NCBI RefSeq assembly: GCF_011040385.1
Contig: NZ_JAAIKB010000008.1
Span: 124,001-188,000, forward strand
DNA length: 64,000 nucleotides
Reading direction: 5' to 3'
From: Falsiroseomonas algicola
Lineage (GTDB): Bacteria; Pseudomonadota; Alphaproteobacteria; Acetobacterales; Acetobacteraceae
The notes beneath the pieces were generated by a model. The model searched no databases, had not been told where the DNA came from, and worked only from the letters and a program-made list of their open reading frames with translations. Every line of letters starts with the position of its first letter. Positions within the stretch are counted from its first letter, which is position 1. Positions 1 to 8,400 of the stretch are shown here, piece after piece. A program made the translations under genes and the position numbers.

Positions 1-828
1 GTCCTGCACGGCAGGCGAGGCTTCAAGCCCCGCGGCGCGGCAGGCGTGGATGACGCCATCGAGGTCCAGCAGGTCCCGCATCGGCGCGACACCAGCCCTG
101 ATGCCCGGCGTCCATCCCGCGGCGCGGCCGATCACCACCACCTCGTTGCAGGTGACCTCGATGCCCGAGGAGATGCTGACGCGGTTGGAGTAGTGCTGCA
201 CATCGCGCAGCAGCGCCGCTTCCGTGCCTGCTTCCGGCGCGATGTCGCCGATCGCGATGCCCGCGCCGAAGGCGGCCGCGGCGCGAGACAGCGCCATCAG
301 CACCCGCGGGTCGGTGCTTCGCGCATCGGGCCCGGGTGCCAGCGCGCAGGGCGCCTTCACCTGCACCAGGGCCACATCCTCGGCCCGCGTGATGCCGGCA
401 TCCGCCATGGCGGCGCGGACGGCGGCGGTCACGGCCTCGATCTGCGCGACGCGGCCGATCTCGCCGGCCGGCGTCGGCGGGCTGAAGGCGCTGCCGAGGG
501 CGAGGCCCGATGCGCCACCACGGTCGCGCGCCACGGCGAAGACCATGTAGTGCGGGGACAGGGCGCCCTCCGTGCCCCCCGACAGCACGCAGGGGATGCG
601 CGCGGCCAGCGCCTCCGGTGCCTCGCCCGTATGCCGCGCCAGCAGCAGCATCAGCGATTGCGTGAAGAAGCCCCTGGTGAAGTCGTTGAGGCCGCCATTG
701 CCCTCCGTCTTGCCGATCACGGCGCGGACATCGCCCGCGCGGATCGTGCCGGCGGCGATCAGCCCTGCCAGCGCGGAAAGGTCGCCCGGATGGGCCATGG
801 GGAGACGGTGGATCGACAGGCTCGGCAT
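1..828 (-). CDS. Ring-opening amidohydrolase (cyanuric acid amidohydrolase/barbiturase family), partial
   Basis: The frame opens with ATG at 828-826 and stays open to the left edge, giving 276 codons; the C-terminus lies outside the window (family members are roughly 350-370 residues). I translated it by hand. Family hallmarks are KTEGNGGLNDFTRGF near residue 40, SGGTEGALSPHY near residue 90, a central LMALSRAAAAFG block and SISSGIEVTCNEV in the third repeat. These match the three-fold pseudo-symmetric enzymes that hydrolyse cyanuric acid or barbiturate with Ser-Lys dyads. The family assignment is firm. The substrate is not: the clearest homologues act on cyclic ureides or imides, which fits the neighbouring amidohydrolase and ABC importers. 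It is divergent from the FAD monooxygenase at 894. Confidence 0.85.
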   Translation of the reverse strand, partial: MPSLSIHRLPMAHPGDLSALAGLIAAGTIRAGDVRAVIGKTEGNGGLNDFTRGFFTQSLMLLLARHTGEAPEALAARIPCVLSGGTEGALSPHYMVFAVARDRGGASGLALGSAFSPPTPAGEIGRVAQIEAVTAAVRAAMADAGITRAEDVALVQVKAPCALAPGPDARSTDPRVLMALSRAAAAFGAGIAIGDIAPEAGTEAALLRDVQHYSNRVSISSGIEVTCNEVVVIGRAAGWTPGIRAGVAPMRDLLDLDGVIHACRAAGLEASPAVQD

Positions 829-893
829 CGCTAAAGCATAGGTCAGGTGGCGCGGGCTTTGCACGGCCCGCGCGGAACTGGCGGGTATTTTCC

Positions 894-2045
894 ATGCGCA
901 TCGGCATCATCGGGACGGGAGTCGCGGGCAGCCTGCTGGCGGAGGCGCTTCTCGACTCCCCGGGCATCGACGTGGCGGCCTTCGAACGCGTGGCGCCTGG
1001 CGAACATGCGGAGGCCGGCACGGGCCTCAACATCGGCCCGAATGCCCTGAAGGCGCTGCGCCTGCACATGCCCGCACGCCACGCCGCGCTGAGGGAGGCT
1101 TCGCTGCCCTGGCATCGCTGGTTCGTGGACCTGACCGATGGCTCGCGGCTCTTCGACCTCGACATGCTCTCGGTCGCGGAGGAGCCGGGCGTGCGCATCC
1201 GCTGGTCGGAACTCTACCGGCTGCTGCGCGCCCCCGCGGCAGGCTGCACCCGGAATGCGCATGTTCTGGAAGCGCTGGAGGAGGATGCGGCGGGTCGCCT
1301 CGTACCGGTGTTCCGCACGCCGGATGGGCTGGCACGCCACGGCGCCTTCGACCTGCTGGTCGGCGGCGATGGCCGCTACAGCCGGCTGCGCGCGCTGACG
1401 GCGGGCGAGCCCGGCAGCACGCTGCTCGGCGTCTGCATCTGGCGACTGCTGGTGACGGAGGCCGCCGACTGCCCCTATGACGATTACGGCCAGTGGTTCA
1501 ACGGCAACGCCAGGCTGCTCTCCTTCCGCGTGCCGGGCGGCGCCGTCTATATCGCCGGCACCTTCCCACTGAACGGCGCCGAGACGATCCCCGAGGCGAT
1601 GAAGACGGCCAAGGCGCAGCGGGCACTCTTCACGCCAGCGAATGGCGCCCCCTGCCCCGCCGTCACCTGGATGCTGGACAAGATCGAGCAGCATCTCGGG
1701 GATATCCACTGGGCGCGCAGCGCGACCTCCCCCGTGCAGCGCCATGCCGCCGGCGGCCGCGCACTGTTCCTGGGCGATGCGGCACAGGCCATGGTGCCGA
1801 CGCTCGGCCAGGGCGCGACCCAGGCGGTGGAATGCGGCGTCGTCGCCGGCGTCGTGCTGAAGCGCGGCGGCACGGTGGCGGAGATCGCGGCGCTGCGCGA
1901 TCCCCGCGTGAAGTTCGTCAGCGACTTCTCCTGGGAAGCCAGCGACACGCTGGTGCCGCCCTGCGACGTCGTAGCGGGCACCCGCGCCAAGATGGAGGCG
2001 CCGTTCATGGAGAAGCTCCGGCGGCTCTACACCGACGTCGCGTGA
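894..2045 (+). CDS. FAD-dependent monooxygenase, salicylate/p-hydroxybenzoate hydroxylase type
   Basis: The 383-residue product carries the three flavoprotein hydroxylase fingerprints: GTGVAG dinucleotide-binding loop at residues 7-12, a DG motif (GGDGRYSRLR) at about 158-166, and the GD motif LFLGDAAQAMVPTLGQG at about 291-307, which contacts the FAD ribityl chain. It should hydroxylate an aromatic or heteroaromatic acid with NAD(P)H and O2. It starts at ATG 894, 65 bp from the divergent ring-opening amidohydrolase, so the two may share a control region. It converges on the ABC permease that ends at 2049. The family call is solid; the substrate cannot be read from sequence. Confidence 0.82.
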   Translation: MRIGIIGTGVAGSLLAEALLDSPGIDVAAFERVAPGEHAEAGTGLNIGPNALKALRLHMPARHAALREASLPWHRWFVDLTDGSRLFDLDMLSVAEEPGVRIRWSELYRLLRAPAAGCTRNAHVLEALEEDAAGRLVPVFRTPDGLARHGAFDLLVGGDGRYSRLRALTAGEPGSTLLGVCIWRLLVTEAADCPYDDYGQWFNGNARLLSFRVPGGAVYIAGTFPLNGAETIPEAMKTAKAQRALFTPANGAPCPAVTWMLDKIEQHLGDIHWARSATSPVQRHAAGGRALFLGDAAQAMVPTLGQGATQAVECGVVAGVVLKRGGTVAEIAALRDPRVKFVSDFSWEASDTLVPPCDVVAGTRAKMEAPFMEKLRRLYTDVA

Positions 2046-2048
2046 GGG

Positions 2049-2798
2049 CTACCGCCCGGCCCAGTGGACGAAGCGCTTCTCGATCAGCAGGAAGAGCAGG
2101 TTGAGCGCGTAGCCGAGCGCACCGGCCACGAAGATCGTGCCGTACATCAGCCCGCTCTCGAACAGCATCTGCGCGTTGATGACGCGGTGGCCGAGCCCAT
2201 CGGTGGAGCCGATGAACATCTCCGCCACCACCACGATGACCAGCGCGAGCGAGACGCCCGCGCGCATGCCGACCAGGATCTGGGGCAGCGCCTCCCACAC
2301 CAGCACATCGGCCATGATGCGCGGGCCGGAGGCGCCCATGATCCGCGCCGCCAGCACCCGCGTCCGCCGCGCATTGATCACGCCATAGGCCGCGTTAAAG
2401 AGGATGACGAGCGCGGCGCCGAAGGCCGCGACCGCGATCTTCGTCGATTCGCCCGGCCCGAACAGCACGATGAACAGCGGGAACATGGCCGAGGCCGGGG
2501 TGGAGCGGAAGAAATCCACCACAAATTCGACGCTGCGATAGACGCTCTCCTTCGCCCCAAGCGCGACGCCCAGCGGCACGCCGATCGCGGTGGCGATGAG
2601 GAAGGAGAGCATCGTCCGCTGCACCGTGCGCCAGGTGTCCAGGGCCAGCGTGCCCCGGACCAGCGCCGCCCAGGTATCCGTGAAGGCCTCGGCCGGCGGC
2701 GGCAGCAGGATCGGGTCGGCGACGCGCAGCCAGACGGCGACCTGCCAGAGGAGAATGAAGCCGACAGCACCCGCCACCGGGGCGGCCAGGGTTTTCAT
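2049..2798 (-). CDS. ABC transporter permease, SsuC/TauC/NitT type
   Basis: This 249-residue integral membrane protein has about six hydrophobic segments and the EAA-like loop near residues 150-175 (the stretch around VWEALPQILVGMRAGVSLAL), typical of permeases for sulfonate, taurine, nitrate or pyrimidine precursors. It probably forms the channel for the ATPase and binding protein encoded just upstream on the same strand. Its ATG at 2798 overlaps the TGA of the ATPase gene by four bases, so translation is likely coupled. The operon order is binding protein, ATPase, permease. The ligand is unknown; the surrounding ring-cleavage enzymes suggest a small N-containing cyclic compound or aromatic acid. 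Confidence 0.88.
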   Translation of the reverse strand: MKTLAAPVAGAVGFILLWQVAVWLRVADPILLPPPAEAFTDTWAALVRGTLALDTWRTVQRTMLSFLIATAIGVPLGVALGAKESVYRSVEFVVDFFRSTPASAMFPLFIVLFGPGESTKIAVAAFGAALVILFNAAYGVINARRTRVLAARIMGASGPRIMADVLVWEALPQILVGMRAGVSLALVIVVVAEMFIGSTDGLGHRVINAQMLFESGLMYGTIFVAGALGYALNLLFLLIEKRFVHWAGR

Positions 2799-3565
2799 GC
2801 CGCCACCGCCGCCTGGAAGACGTCGAGGCAGCGCGCCTTGATCGCCACGAAATCCGGCGAGGACAGCGCCGCCGTGCCGCGCGGCCAGGGCAGCGCCACC
2901 GGCACGTCATCCGCCACCGTGGTTGGCCGCCGCGTCAGCATCAGCAGCCGGTCGGCCAGCACGATCGATTCCTCGAGGTCGTGGGAGACGAGCAGCGTGG
3001 TGACGCCGATCTCCTTCAGCACGGCCTGCAGCAGGTCCCGCAGCGACAGCGTTGTCTCATAGTCCAGCGCGGAGAAGGGCTCGTCCAGGAACAGCACCTC
3101 CGGCTCCACCGCCAGGGCCCGCATGATGGAGACCAGCTGTTGCTGGCCACCCGACAACTCGTAGGGGTAGCGGTGGAGGTCGAAGCGCACGCGGAAGCTG
3201 GTGGCCAGGCGTTCCAAGCGCCGCTCGATCTCCGGCTTGGGCAGGCCCATCAGGCGCAGGGGATAGCGGATGTTGTCGGCGGCGCGGCGCCACGGGAACA
3301 GCGCCTCCCGGTAGTTCTGGAAAACGTAGCCGACGCGCACATCGGCGACATCCCGCCCGTCATACAGGATGGTGCCGCCATCCGTCGCCAGCAGCCCCGC
3401 CGCCATGTTGATCAGCGTCGATTTCCCGCAGCCATTCGGCCCGAAGATGGCAAGGATGTCGCCGCGCCGCACATCCAGGTCGAAGCCCGAATAGACGGGC
3501 TGCCCGCCGAAGGCCTTGCGCAGGCCACGGATGGAGATCGCGGCCTGCCGCGGGGGAATGCTCAC
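2795..3565 (-). CDS. ABC transporter ATP-binding protein, SsuB/TauB type
   Basis: The 256-residue ATPase has Walker A GPNGCGKST at 42-50, signature LSGGQQQ at 138-143, Walker B VLFLDEP at 157-163 and the H-loop LVSHDLEES. It energises import with the permease encoded at 2049. The start is GTG at 3565-3563, which overlaps the TGA of the binding-protein gene (GTGA), so the three genes are tightly coupled. The family (NitT/TauT subfamily) is clear; the ligand is not. Confidence 0.9.
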   Translation of the reverse strand: MSIPPRQAAISIRGLRKAFGGQPVYSGFDLDVRRGDILAIFGPNGCGKSTLINMAAGLLATDGGTILYDGRDVADVRVGYVFQNYREALFPWRRAADNIRYPLRLMGLPKPEIERRLERLATSFRVRFDLHRYPYELSGGQQQLVSIMRALAVEPEVLFLDEPFSALDYETTLSLRDLLQAVLKEIGVTTLLVSHDLEESIVLADRLLMLTRRPTTVADDVPVALPWPRGTAALSSPDFVAIKARCLDVFQAAVAA

Positions 3566-4527
3566 AGCGCGCGCAGGAAGGACCGCACCTCGATCCGGTC
3601 GCGCACCACGCCCTGCGCCACCGCCAGGTCCACGAACTTCTGGAAATCCGCGATCTCCGCCGGCGTCATGTCCTTCACCATGCGAAAGTTCACCAGCGGG
3701 ATGGTCGGCGCCAGCTCGGCGGAGGTCTGCATGTGCTGCACCAGCAGCGGGCGGACGCTGGCGGGATCGGAGGCGATCAGCGCGCAGGCCTGCGCCCAGG
3801 CGGCGGCGAAGCGCTGCGCGACGGCGGGCTTTTCGCTGAGGAACTTGCCCGTCAGCGCGGCACCCGCTGCCCAGGCCTGCGCCTCGCGCCGACCCAGCAG
3901 ATGCGTCGCGATCACGCCCGTCTCCAGCCGCCGCGCCGCACCGGCGCGCTCCGCAATGGTGGCGACGGGCTCCAGCGTATAGGCGGCATCGAAGGTGCCG
4001 GCGGCCAGCGCGCCAACATGCACGCCCATCTGCTGTTCCTGGATCGTGTAGTCCCGCCCCTCCTGCAGCCCGTTCGCCGCCAGCACGGCGCGAGCGGCGG
4101 AGATGTTCGCCGGGCCAGGGGCGGAGAGGATGCGCGCGCCCTTGAGGTCCCGGATGGATTGCGCGGTGCTGCCCGCGCGCACGACGAACTGTTCCATCTG
4201 GTACTGCGCGTTCTGCCCGTTCAGCGCGACATAGACGGCGGTGTTGGCGCGCCGCGCATTGATGTTGGCGCCCTCCAGCGTCACCAGGTTCGACGCGGCT
4301 TCCACATCGCCCGCGACCATCGCCTGCACGATCAGCGGCGCGGCCTGCAGCGGCACGGCGCTGGCCTCGATCCCGTGCGCCGCGAAGAAGCCACGCTCCA
4401 CCGCGACGTAATAGGGCAGAGCGGAGGAGACGTTGAAGACCGCGACGCGGACACGATCCGGCGCCTGGGCCCGCGCGAGGGACGGCGCCGCGAGGGCAGC
4501 CAGCAGAAGCGGACGACGGCTGATCAT
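3562..4527 (-). CDS. ABC transporter substrate-binding protein, NMT1/SsuA-like
   Basis: Start is set at ATG 4527, which begins MISRRPLLLAALAAPSLARAQ, a short twin-arginine-like or Sec signal peptide; the frame is open further upstream but that part is arginine-rich antisense-like sequence and was rejected. The mature protein has the periplasmic NMT1/THI5-SsuA fold features: VRVAVFNVSSALPYYVAVERGFF at the start, a LKGARILSAPGPANISAARAVL block and a C-terminal helix pair. Length is 321 residues, normal for the family. It should deliver the ligand to the permease and ATPase encoded downstream. Confidence 0.85.
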   Translation of the reverse strand: MISRRPLLLAALAAPSLARAQAPDRVRVAVFNVSSALPYYVAVERGFFAAHGIEASAVPLQAAPLIVQAMVAGDVEAASNLVTLEGANINARRANTAVYVALNGQNAQYQMEQFVVRAGSTAQSIRDLKGARILSAPGPANISAARAVLAANGLQEGRDYTIQEQQMGVHVGALAAGTFDAAYTLEPVATIAERAGAARRLETGVIATHLLGRREAQAWAAGAALTGKFLSEKPAVAQRFAAAWAQACALIASDPASVRPLLVQHMQTSAELAPTIPLVNFRMVKDMTPAEIADFQKFVDLAVAQGVVRDRIEVRSFLRAL

Positions 4528-4537
4528 GGCGGTTTCC

Positions 4538-5044
4538 TCAGACGAGCTTCGGGTAGGTGGCGGGGTCATGGAAGTTGTGGCCGGCGACGTAGCGGCGGTG
4601 GTCGGACATGTCCGGCATCGGCCCCGTCTCCGCCTGGCCATCGAAAGTCAGTTCGAGTTGCAGGCCGGAAGGGTCATGGACGAAGAGCTGCCAAAGGCTC
4701 GTGCCGGGCACGAGGAACTCCCGCCAATCCAGCCGCGCCGAACGGAAGCGCGCGATGAAGGCGTGGTAGCCATGGCAGGCCAGCGAGACGTGGTCGATGG
4801 CGCCAGTGCCCGTCGGCGCCCGCCCTTCCGCCCCCAGCGCCGGGCCGCCGGCATAGACATGCAGGATCGCTGCGCCACCGGGCAGCGGCACGCCGAGCCA
4901 GGCGCCGGGATAGCCGAAATCCGGCCGCTTCACTTCCGCGAGGCCGATGATGCGCGTGTAGAAGGCGACGGTCTGCGCCAGGTCATTCGTCTTCACCGCG
5001 ACATGGAACAGCCCGGCGGTGATCGCGGCGCCTTCAGCCTTCAT
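4538..5044 (-). CDS. VOC-family protein (glyoxalase/extradiol dioxygenase fold)
   Basis: The 168-residue product has two VOC half-modules: GLFHVAVKTNDLAQTVAFY at residues 11-29 and AIDHVSLACHGYHAFI near 82-98, ending with DPSGLQLELTFDG around 123-135. The histidine in each first strand and the glutamate in LQLELTF are the expected metal ligands. The family includes glyoxalase I, extradiol ring-cleavage dioxygenases and methylmalonyl-CoA epimerase. Next to a flavin hydroxylase a ring-cleavage or isomerase role is plausible but unproven. It lies 10 bp upstream of the binding-protein gene on the same strand, so it is probably the first gene of that ABC operon. Confidence 0.78.
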   Translation of the reverse strand: MKAEGAAITAGLFHVAVKTNDLAQTVAFYTRIIGLAEVKRPDFGYPGAWLGVPLPGGAAILHVYAGGPALGAEGRAPTGTGAIDHVSLACHGYHAFIARFRSARLDWREFLVPGTSLWQLFVHDPSGLQLELTFDGQAETGPMPDMSDHRRYVAGHNFHDPATYPKLV

Positions 5045-5156
5045 GGTGGTCCATCCTCATCCCGGATGGGCGCAGCAACCCCCGTGCCAGTGCGGATGCG
5101 CGGTCAGCGGCACAAGGCCGCCGCGAAGCTGCGCGCCGCGCAGGCAGTGGCGCCCA

Positions 5157-6440
5157 TCAGGCGGGCAGGCCGCCCCATCCGGCGCGACGCATGGCTGCAA
5201 CCAGCGCGGCCTCTTCCTCTCGCACCAGGCGCCCCTCGCGAACCAGGACGGTGCCATCCACCATCACGTCGCGCACGCTGCGGGGCGAGGCGCTGTAGAG
5301 CAGGTTGGCGCCGAGATCATGCGCCGGCGCCATCTCCAGCCGATCGAGGTTCCAGGTGACGAGGTCCGCGCGCTTGCCGACCTCCACGCTGCCGATGAGG
5401 GGATCGAGGCCCAACACGCGCGCCCCATCCACCGTCATCATGCGCAACATGGTGGCCACGGGCAGCGCGGTGGGATCGCCGGCGGATTGCTTGCCGACCA
5501 GCGCGGCCAGGCGCGCTTCCCAGATCATGTCCATCGCGTTGTCGCTGGCCGTCCAATCGGTGCCGAGCCCGACCGGCACGCGGCCGACATAGCGATGCAG
5601 GGGGATCGTCCGCGCCTCGATCTTCAGGTTGCTGGCGGGGCAATGGGCGATGGCAATGCCATCCTCGCACCATCCCTCGATTTCCGACTCCTCGAGATAG
5701 ATGGCATGCGCCGCGACGGTGCGCGCATTGGCGAGGCCCGCGCGGCGCAGGCAGGCCAGCGCGCCCGCATGGCCCCGCGCGCGCACCGCCGCCACCTCCG
5801 GCGCGGATTGCGCGACATGCAGCACGACGCGCGCACCCTCCCGCTCCGCGCGACGCGCGACCTCCGCCAGCAGCGCGTCGGAACAGGAATCGAGCGCATG
5901 CGGCGCGATGGCGGTGGTGATGCGGGACCGCGCAGGATCCGTACCGTAGCGCGCCAGCAGGCGATCGGTCTCCGCCCAGGCCTCCGCCGCCCGCGCATCG
6001 GTCAATGTGCTGCCGACCACGGCGCGCAGCCCCGATGCCTCGATCACCGGTGCCAGGCGATCCATGCCAGCGAGTCGATCCGCGATGCAGGTCACGCCGT
6101 TCAGCAGGAATTCCGCGCAGGCCGCGCGGAGGGAGAGCGCGTAGTCCGCCTCCGTGAAGCGTTCCTGGCCCGGCACGCGATAGGCGCCCGCCCAGAAGTC
6201 ACGCGGCAGGTCCTCCGCCAGGCCGCGGAACAGCGCCGTCGCGGCGTGGGTGTGCACATTGACCAGGCCGGGCGTGACTAGCGCATGGCGGCAATCGATC
6301 ACCTCGTCCCCGGGCACGACCGAGAGGTCAGGCCCGATGGCGGCAATCACGCCGTTCTCGATCCTGATGTCATGGCCGCGCAGGATGCGATGCGCGGCAT
6401 CCATGGTGAGGATCGCGGCGTGGGTCAGGAGCAGGGCCAT
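5157..6440 (-). CDS. Amidohydrolase-superfamily deaminase/hydrolase, TRZ/ATZ (SAH deaminase-like)
   Basis: I place the start at ATG 6440 (MALLLTHAAILTMDAAHRI), because upstream codons run into the control region and look non-coding. The 427-residue protein shows the metal site HTHAAT after PGLVNV, a strand histidine in VVLHVAQ, HAIYLEE and the catalytic aspartate in GLGTDWTASDN, as in triazine hydrolases, SAH/MTA deaminases and guanine deaminase. A glutamine stands in HVAQS where many deaminases have glutamate (HLAE), which may mark a subfamily or a different leaving group. It is divergent from the binding protein at 6618 and follows the theme of N-heterocycle hydrolysis. Confidence 0.83.
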   Translation of the reverse strand: MALLLTHAAILTMDAAHRILRGHDIRIENGVIAAIGPDLSVVPGDEVIDCRHALVTPGLVNVHTHAATALFRGLAEDLPRDFWAGAYRVPGQERFTEADYALSLRAACAEFLLNGVTCIADRLAGMDRLAPVIEASGLRAVVGSTLTDARAAEAWAETDRLLARYGTDPARSRITTAIAPHALDSCSDALLAEVARRAEREGARVVLHVAQSAPEVAAVRARGHAGALACLRRAGLANARTVAAHAIYLEESEIEGWCEDGIAIAHCPASNLKIEARTIPLHRYVGRVPVGLGTDWTASDNAMDMIWEARLAALVGKQSAGDPTALPVATMLRMMTVDGARVLGLDPLIGSVEVGKRADLVTWNLDRLEMAPAHDLGANLLYSASPRSVRDVMVDGTVLVREGRLVREEEAALVAAMRRAGWGGLPA

Positions 6441-6490
6441 GGCCCATGCCCGCATGGGGCGGGGAGCGCGGTCAAGCCTGTCGAGACGTG

Positions 6491-6524
6491 CGAATTTTCC
6501 GCACGCATTGGCCGGAAAATTTCG
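6491..6524. promoter_or_regulatory. Inverted repeat in a divergent control region
   Basis: The 177-bp gap between the amidohydrolase (leftward) and the ABC binding protein (rightward) holds a perfect 8-bp inverted repeat, AATTTTCC at 6493-6500 and GGAAAATT at 6514-6521, extendable with one indel to CGAATTTTCCG versus CGGAAAATTTCG. It is unusually AT-rich for this genome. It may be an operator for one of the nearby LysR proteins or overlap promoters; this is inference from position and symmetry. Confidence 0.4.
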
Positions 6525-6617
6525 TCTTTGCGCACACCCGGCACCATGCTTGCATGCCAGCCCAACGCACCGCGAGGCCGAGGGGGCCATGCGCGGCCTG
6601 TGCGATGGAGACTGGGC

Positions 6618-7625
6618 ATGGCGTTGGATCGCAGGACGTTGCTCAAGGCCTCGGCTGCCGCGGCGGGCACCGGGATGATGGTCGATGTCGCGGAAGCGCA
6701 GGGCCGCACCGTGATCAACCTCCAGCTAGGCTGGATCACCGGCGGCAACCAGATCGGCGAAGTCTGCGCCAAGCAACTTGGCTACTACGAGGCCGAGGGC
6801 CTCGACCTGCGCATCCAGCCCGGCGGACCCAACATCGATGGCGTCGCGGTCGTCGCCGCCGGGCGGTTCGAGGTGGGCCAGGTCTCCTCCTCCCCCTCCC
6901 TGATGCTCGCGGCGTCGCAGGACATTCCCGTGCGCTGCTTCGCGGCTGGCGCGCAGGTGCATCCCTTCAGCTACATCTCCCGCGCCCGCAACCCGGTGCG
7001 CCAGCCGCGCGACCTGATCGGCAAGAAGATCGGCACGCAATCCACCGCCGTCATCCTGCTGCGCGCGCTGCTGGCCAAGAACAACATCGCGGAGCGTGAC
7101 GTCACCATCATCCCGATCGGCGCCGACATGGCGCCGCTGATGACGGGCCAGGTCGATGTCATCACGGGCTGGCTGACCAACACCACCGCGCTCCGCGTGG
7201 TCACGGACCCCGTCGTCATGCGGCTGTGGGATACGGGCGTGCGGCTCTATGCCCTGCCCTACTACGCCACGGCGACGACGCTGGAACGCCGCGCCGATGT
7301 GCTGGCGCGCTTCCTGCGCGCCTCCGGCCGCGGCTGGGCCTATGCCCATGCCAACCGCGCCGCGGCCGTCGACCTGCTGGTCAAGGAATTCCCGAGCCTG
7401 AACCGCGCCGATGAGCTGGCGGCGCTGGAGGTGATGCTGGCCTATGCCTTCGGCCCGAAGACCGCGACGGAAGGCTGGGGCACGATGGACCCGGATGTGT
7501 GGCGGGAGCAGATCGACCTCTACGCGCAGCTCGGCCAGTTCTCCCGCCGCACGCCGCGCCTGGAGGAGGTGATGACCCTCGATATCCTCCGCATGACCAA
7601 CGGCAACCGCCCGCTGATCGGCTGA
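6618..7625 (+). CDS. ABC transporter substrate-binding protein, NMT1/THI5-like
   Basis: The start is ATG 6618, giving MALDRRTLLKASAAAAGTGM, a twin-arginine-like signal (RRTLLK) followed by a hydrophobic stretch. The 335-residue protein has the NMT1 fold: INLQLGWITGGNQIGEVCAK and GYYEAEGLDLRIQPGG early on, then LIGKKIGTQS and MTGQVDVITGWLTN in the hinge and second lobe. It is the binding component of the importer completed by the ATPase at 7630 and permease at 8397, four bases and then a TTGA overlap away. The NMT1 domain binds pyrimidine precursors in some proteins, but the family is broad and no TPP riboswitch is seen upstream. Confidence 0.87.
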   Translation: MALDRRTLLKASAAAAGTGMMVDVAEAQGRTVINLQLGWITGGNQIGEVCAKQLGYYEAEGLDLRIQPGGPNIDGVAVVAAGRFEVGQVSSSPSLMLAASQDIPVRCFAAGAQVHPFSYISRARNPVRQPRDLIGKKIGTQSTAVILLRALLAKNNIAERDVTIIPIGADMAPLMTGQVDVITGWLTNTTALRVVTDPVVMRLWDTGVRLYALPYYATATTLERRADVLARFLRASGRGWAYAHANRAAAVDLLVKEFPSLNRADELAALEVMLAYAFGPKTATEGWGTMDPDVWREQIDLYAQLGQFSRRTPRLEEVMTLDILRMTNGNRPLIG

Positions 7626-7629
7626 GCGG

Positions 7630-8400
7630 GTGTCTGCCGCCGTCGAGTGCCGGGGTGTCACGGTGCGGTTCGTCACGGATCGCCGCACTGTCACCGCGCT
7701 GCGGGATGTCAGCATGGGGGTGGAGGCGGGCGGCTTCCTCTCCCTGCTCGGCCCCTCCGGCTGCGGGAAATCGACGCTGCTGCGGGTGGTGGCCGATCTC
7801 GTGACGCCGAGTGCAGGCCATGTCTCCGTCTTCGGCATGGCGCCGGCGGCGGCGCGGGCGGCGCGGACGCTGGGCTTCGTCTTCCAGGACGCGGCGCTGC
7901 TGCCGTGGCGGACGGCGCTGCAGAATGTGGAACTGCCGCTGGAGGTCGGCGGCACGCGCGACCTGCAACGCGGCGCGCCGACGCCGCGCGAGCTGCTCAA
8001 GCTGGTCGGGCTAGAGGGGTGGGAGAACAGCTACCCGCACGAACTCTCCGGCGGCATGCGCCAGCGCGTCTCCATCGCCCGCGCGCTGCTCGGCGGGCCG
8101 CGCCTGCTGCTGATGGACGAGCCCTTCGGCGCCCTCGATGAGATCACGCGCGATCGGCTGAATGAGGAGCTGCGCCGCGTGTGGCAGGAGACGGGGACGA
8201 CGATCCTCTTCGTCACCCATTCCGTCTATGAGGCCGTCTATCTCGGCGAGCAGGTGCTGGTGCTGGCAGCCAATCCCGGCCGCAACGCCGCGCATGTCAG
8301 CGTCGATCTGCCGCGCGACCGCGACCTCACGATCCGCGAGACGCCGGCCTTCACCAGCATCGTCTCCGGCCTGCGCGACGCTTTGGGGAGGGGGCATTGA
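7630..8400 (+). CDS. ABC transporter ATP-binding protein, SsuB/TauB type
   Basis: This 256-residue ATPase starts with GTG 7630, four bases after the binding-protein stop. Walker A GPSGCGKST is at 41-49, signature LSGGMRQR at 139-146, Walker B LLLMDEP at 159-165 and the H-loop FVTHSVYEA near 195. It pairs with the permease whose TTG start overlaps its stop codon. It is the second complete NitT/TauT importer in this island. Confidence 0.9.
   Translation: MSAAVECRGVTVRFVTDRRTVTALRDVSMGVEAGGFLSLLGPSGCGKSTLLRVVADLVTPSAGHVSVFGMAPAAARAARTLGFVFQDAALLPWRTALQNVELPLEVGGTRDLQRGAPTPRELLKLVGLEGWENSYPHELSGGMRQRVSIARALLGGPRLLLMDEPFGALDEITRDRLNEELRRVWQETGTTILFVTHSVYEAVYLGEQVLVLAANPGRNAAHVSVDLPRDRDLTIRETPAFTSIVSGLRDALGRGH

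Noticed and set aside
23-1198. 391-residue minus-strand frame at the left edge
   Set aside because: It overlaps the ring-opening amidohydrolase in another frame and is composed of shadow sequence; the true minus-strand gene is the one starting at 828.
6441-6617. Possible TPP riboswitch in front of the NMT1-like binding protein
   Set aside because: The conserved CTGAGA and ACCTGATCTGG elements are absent.
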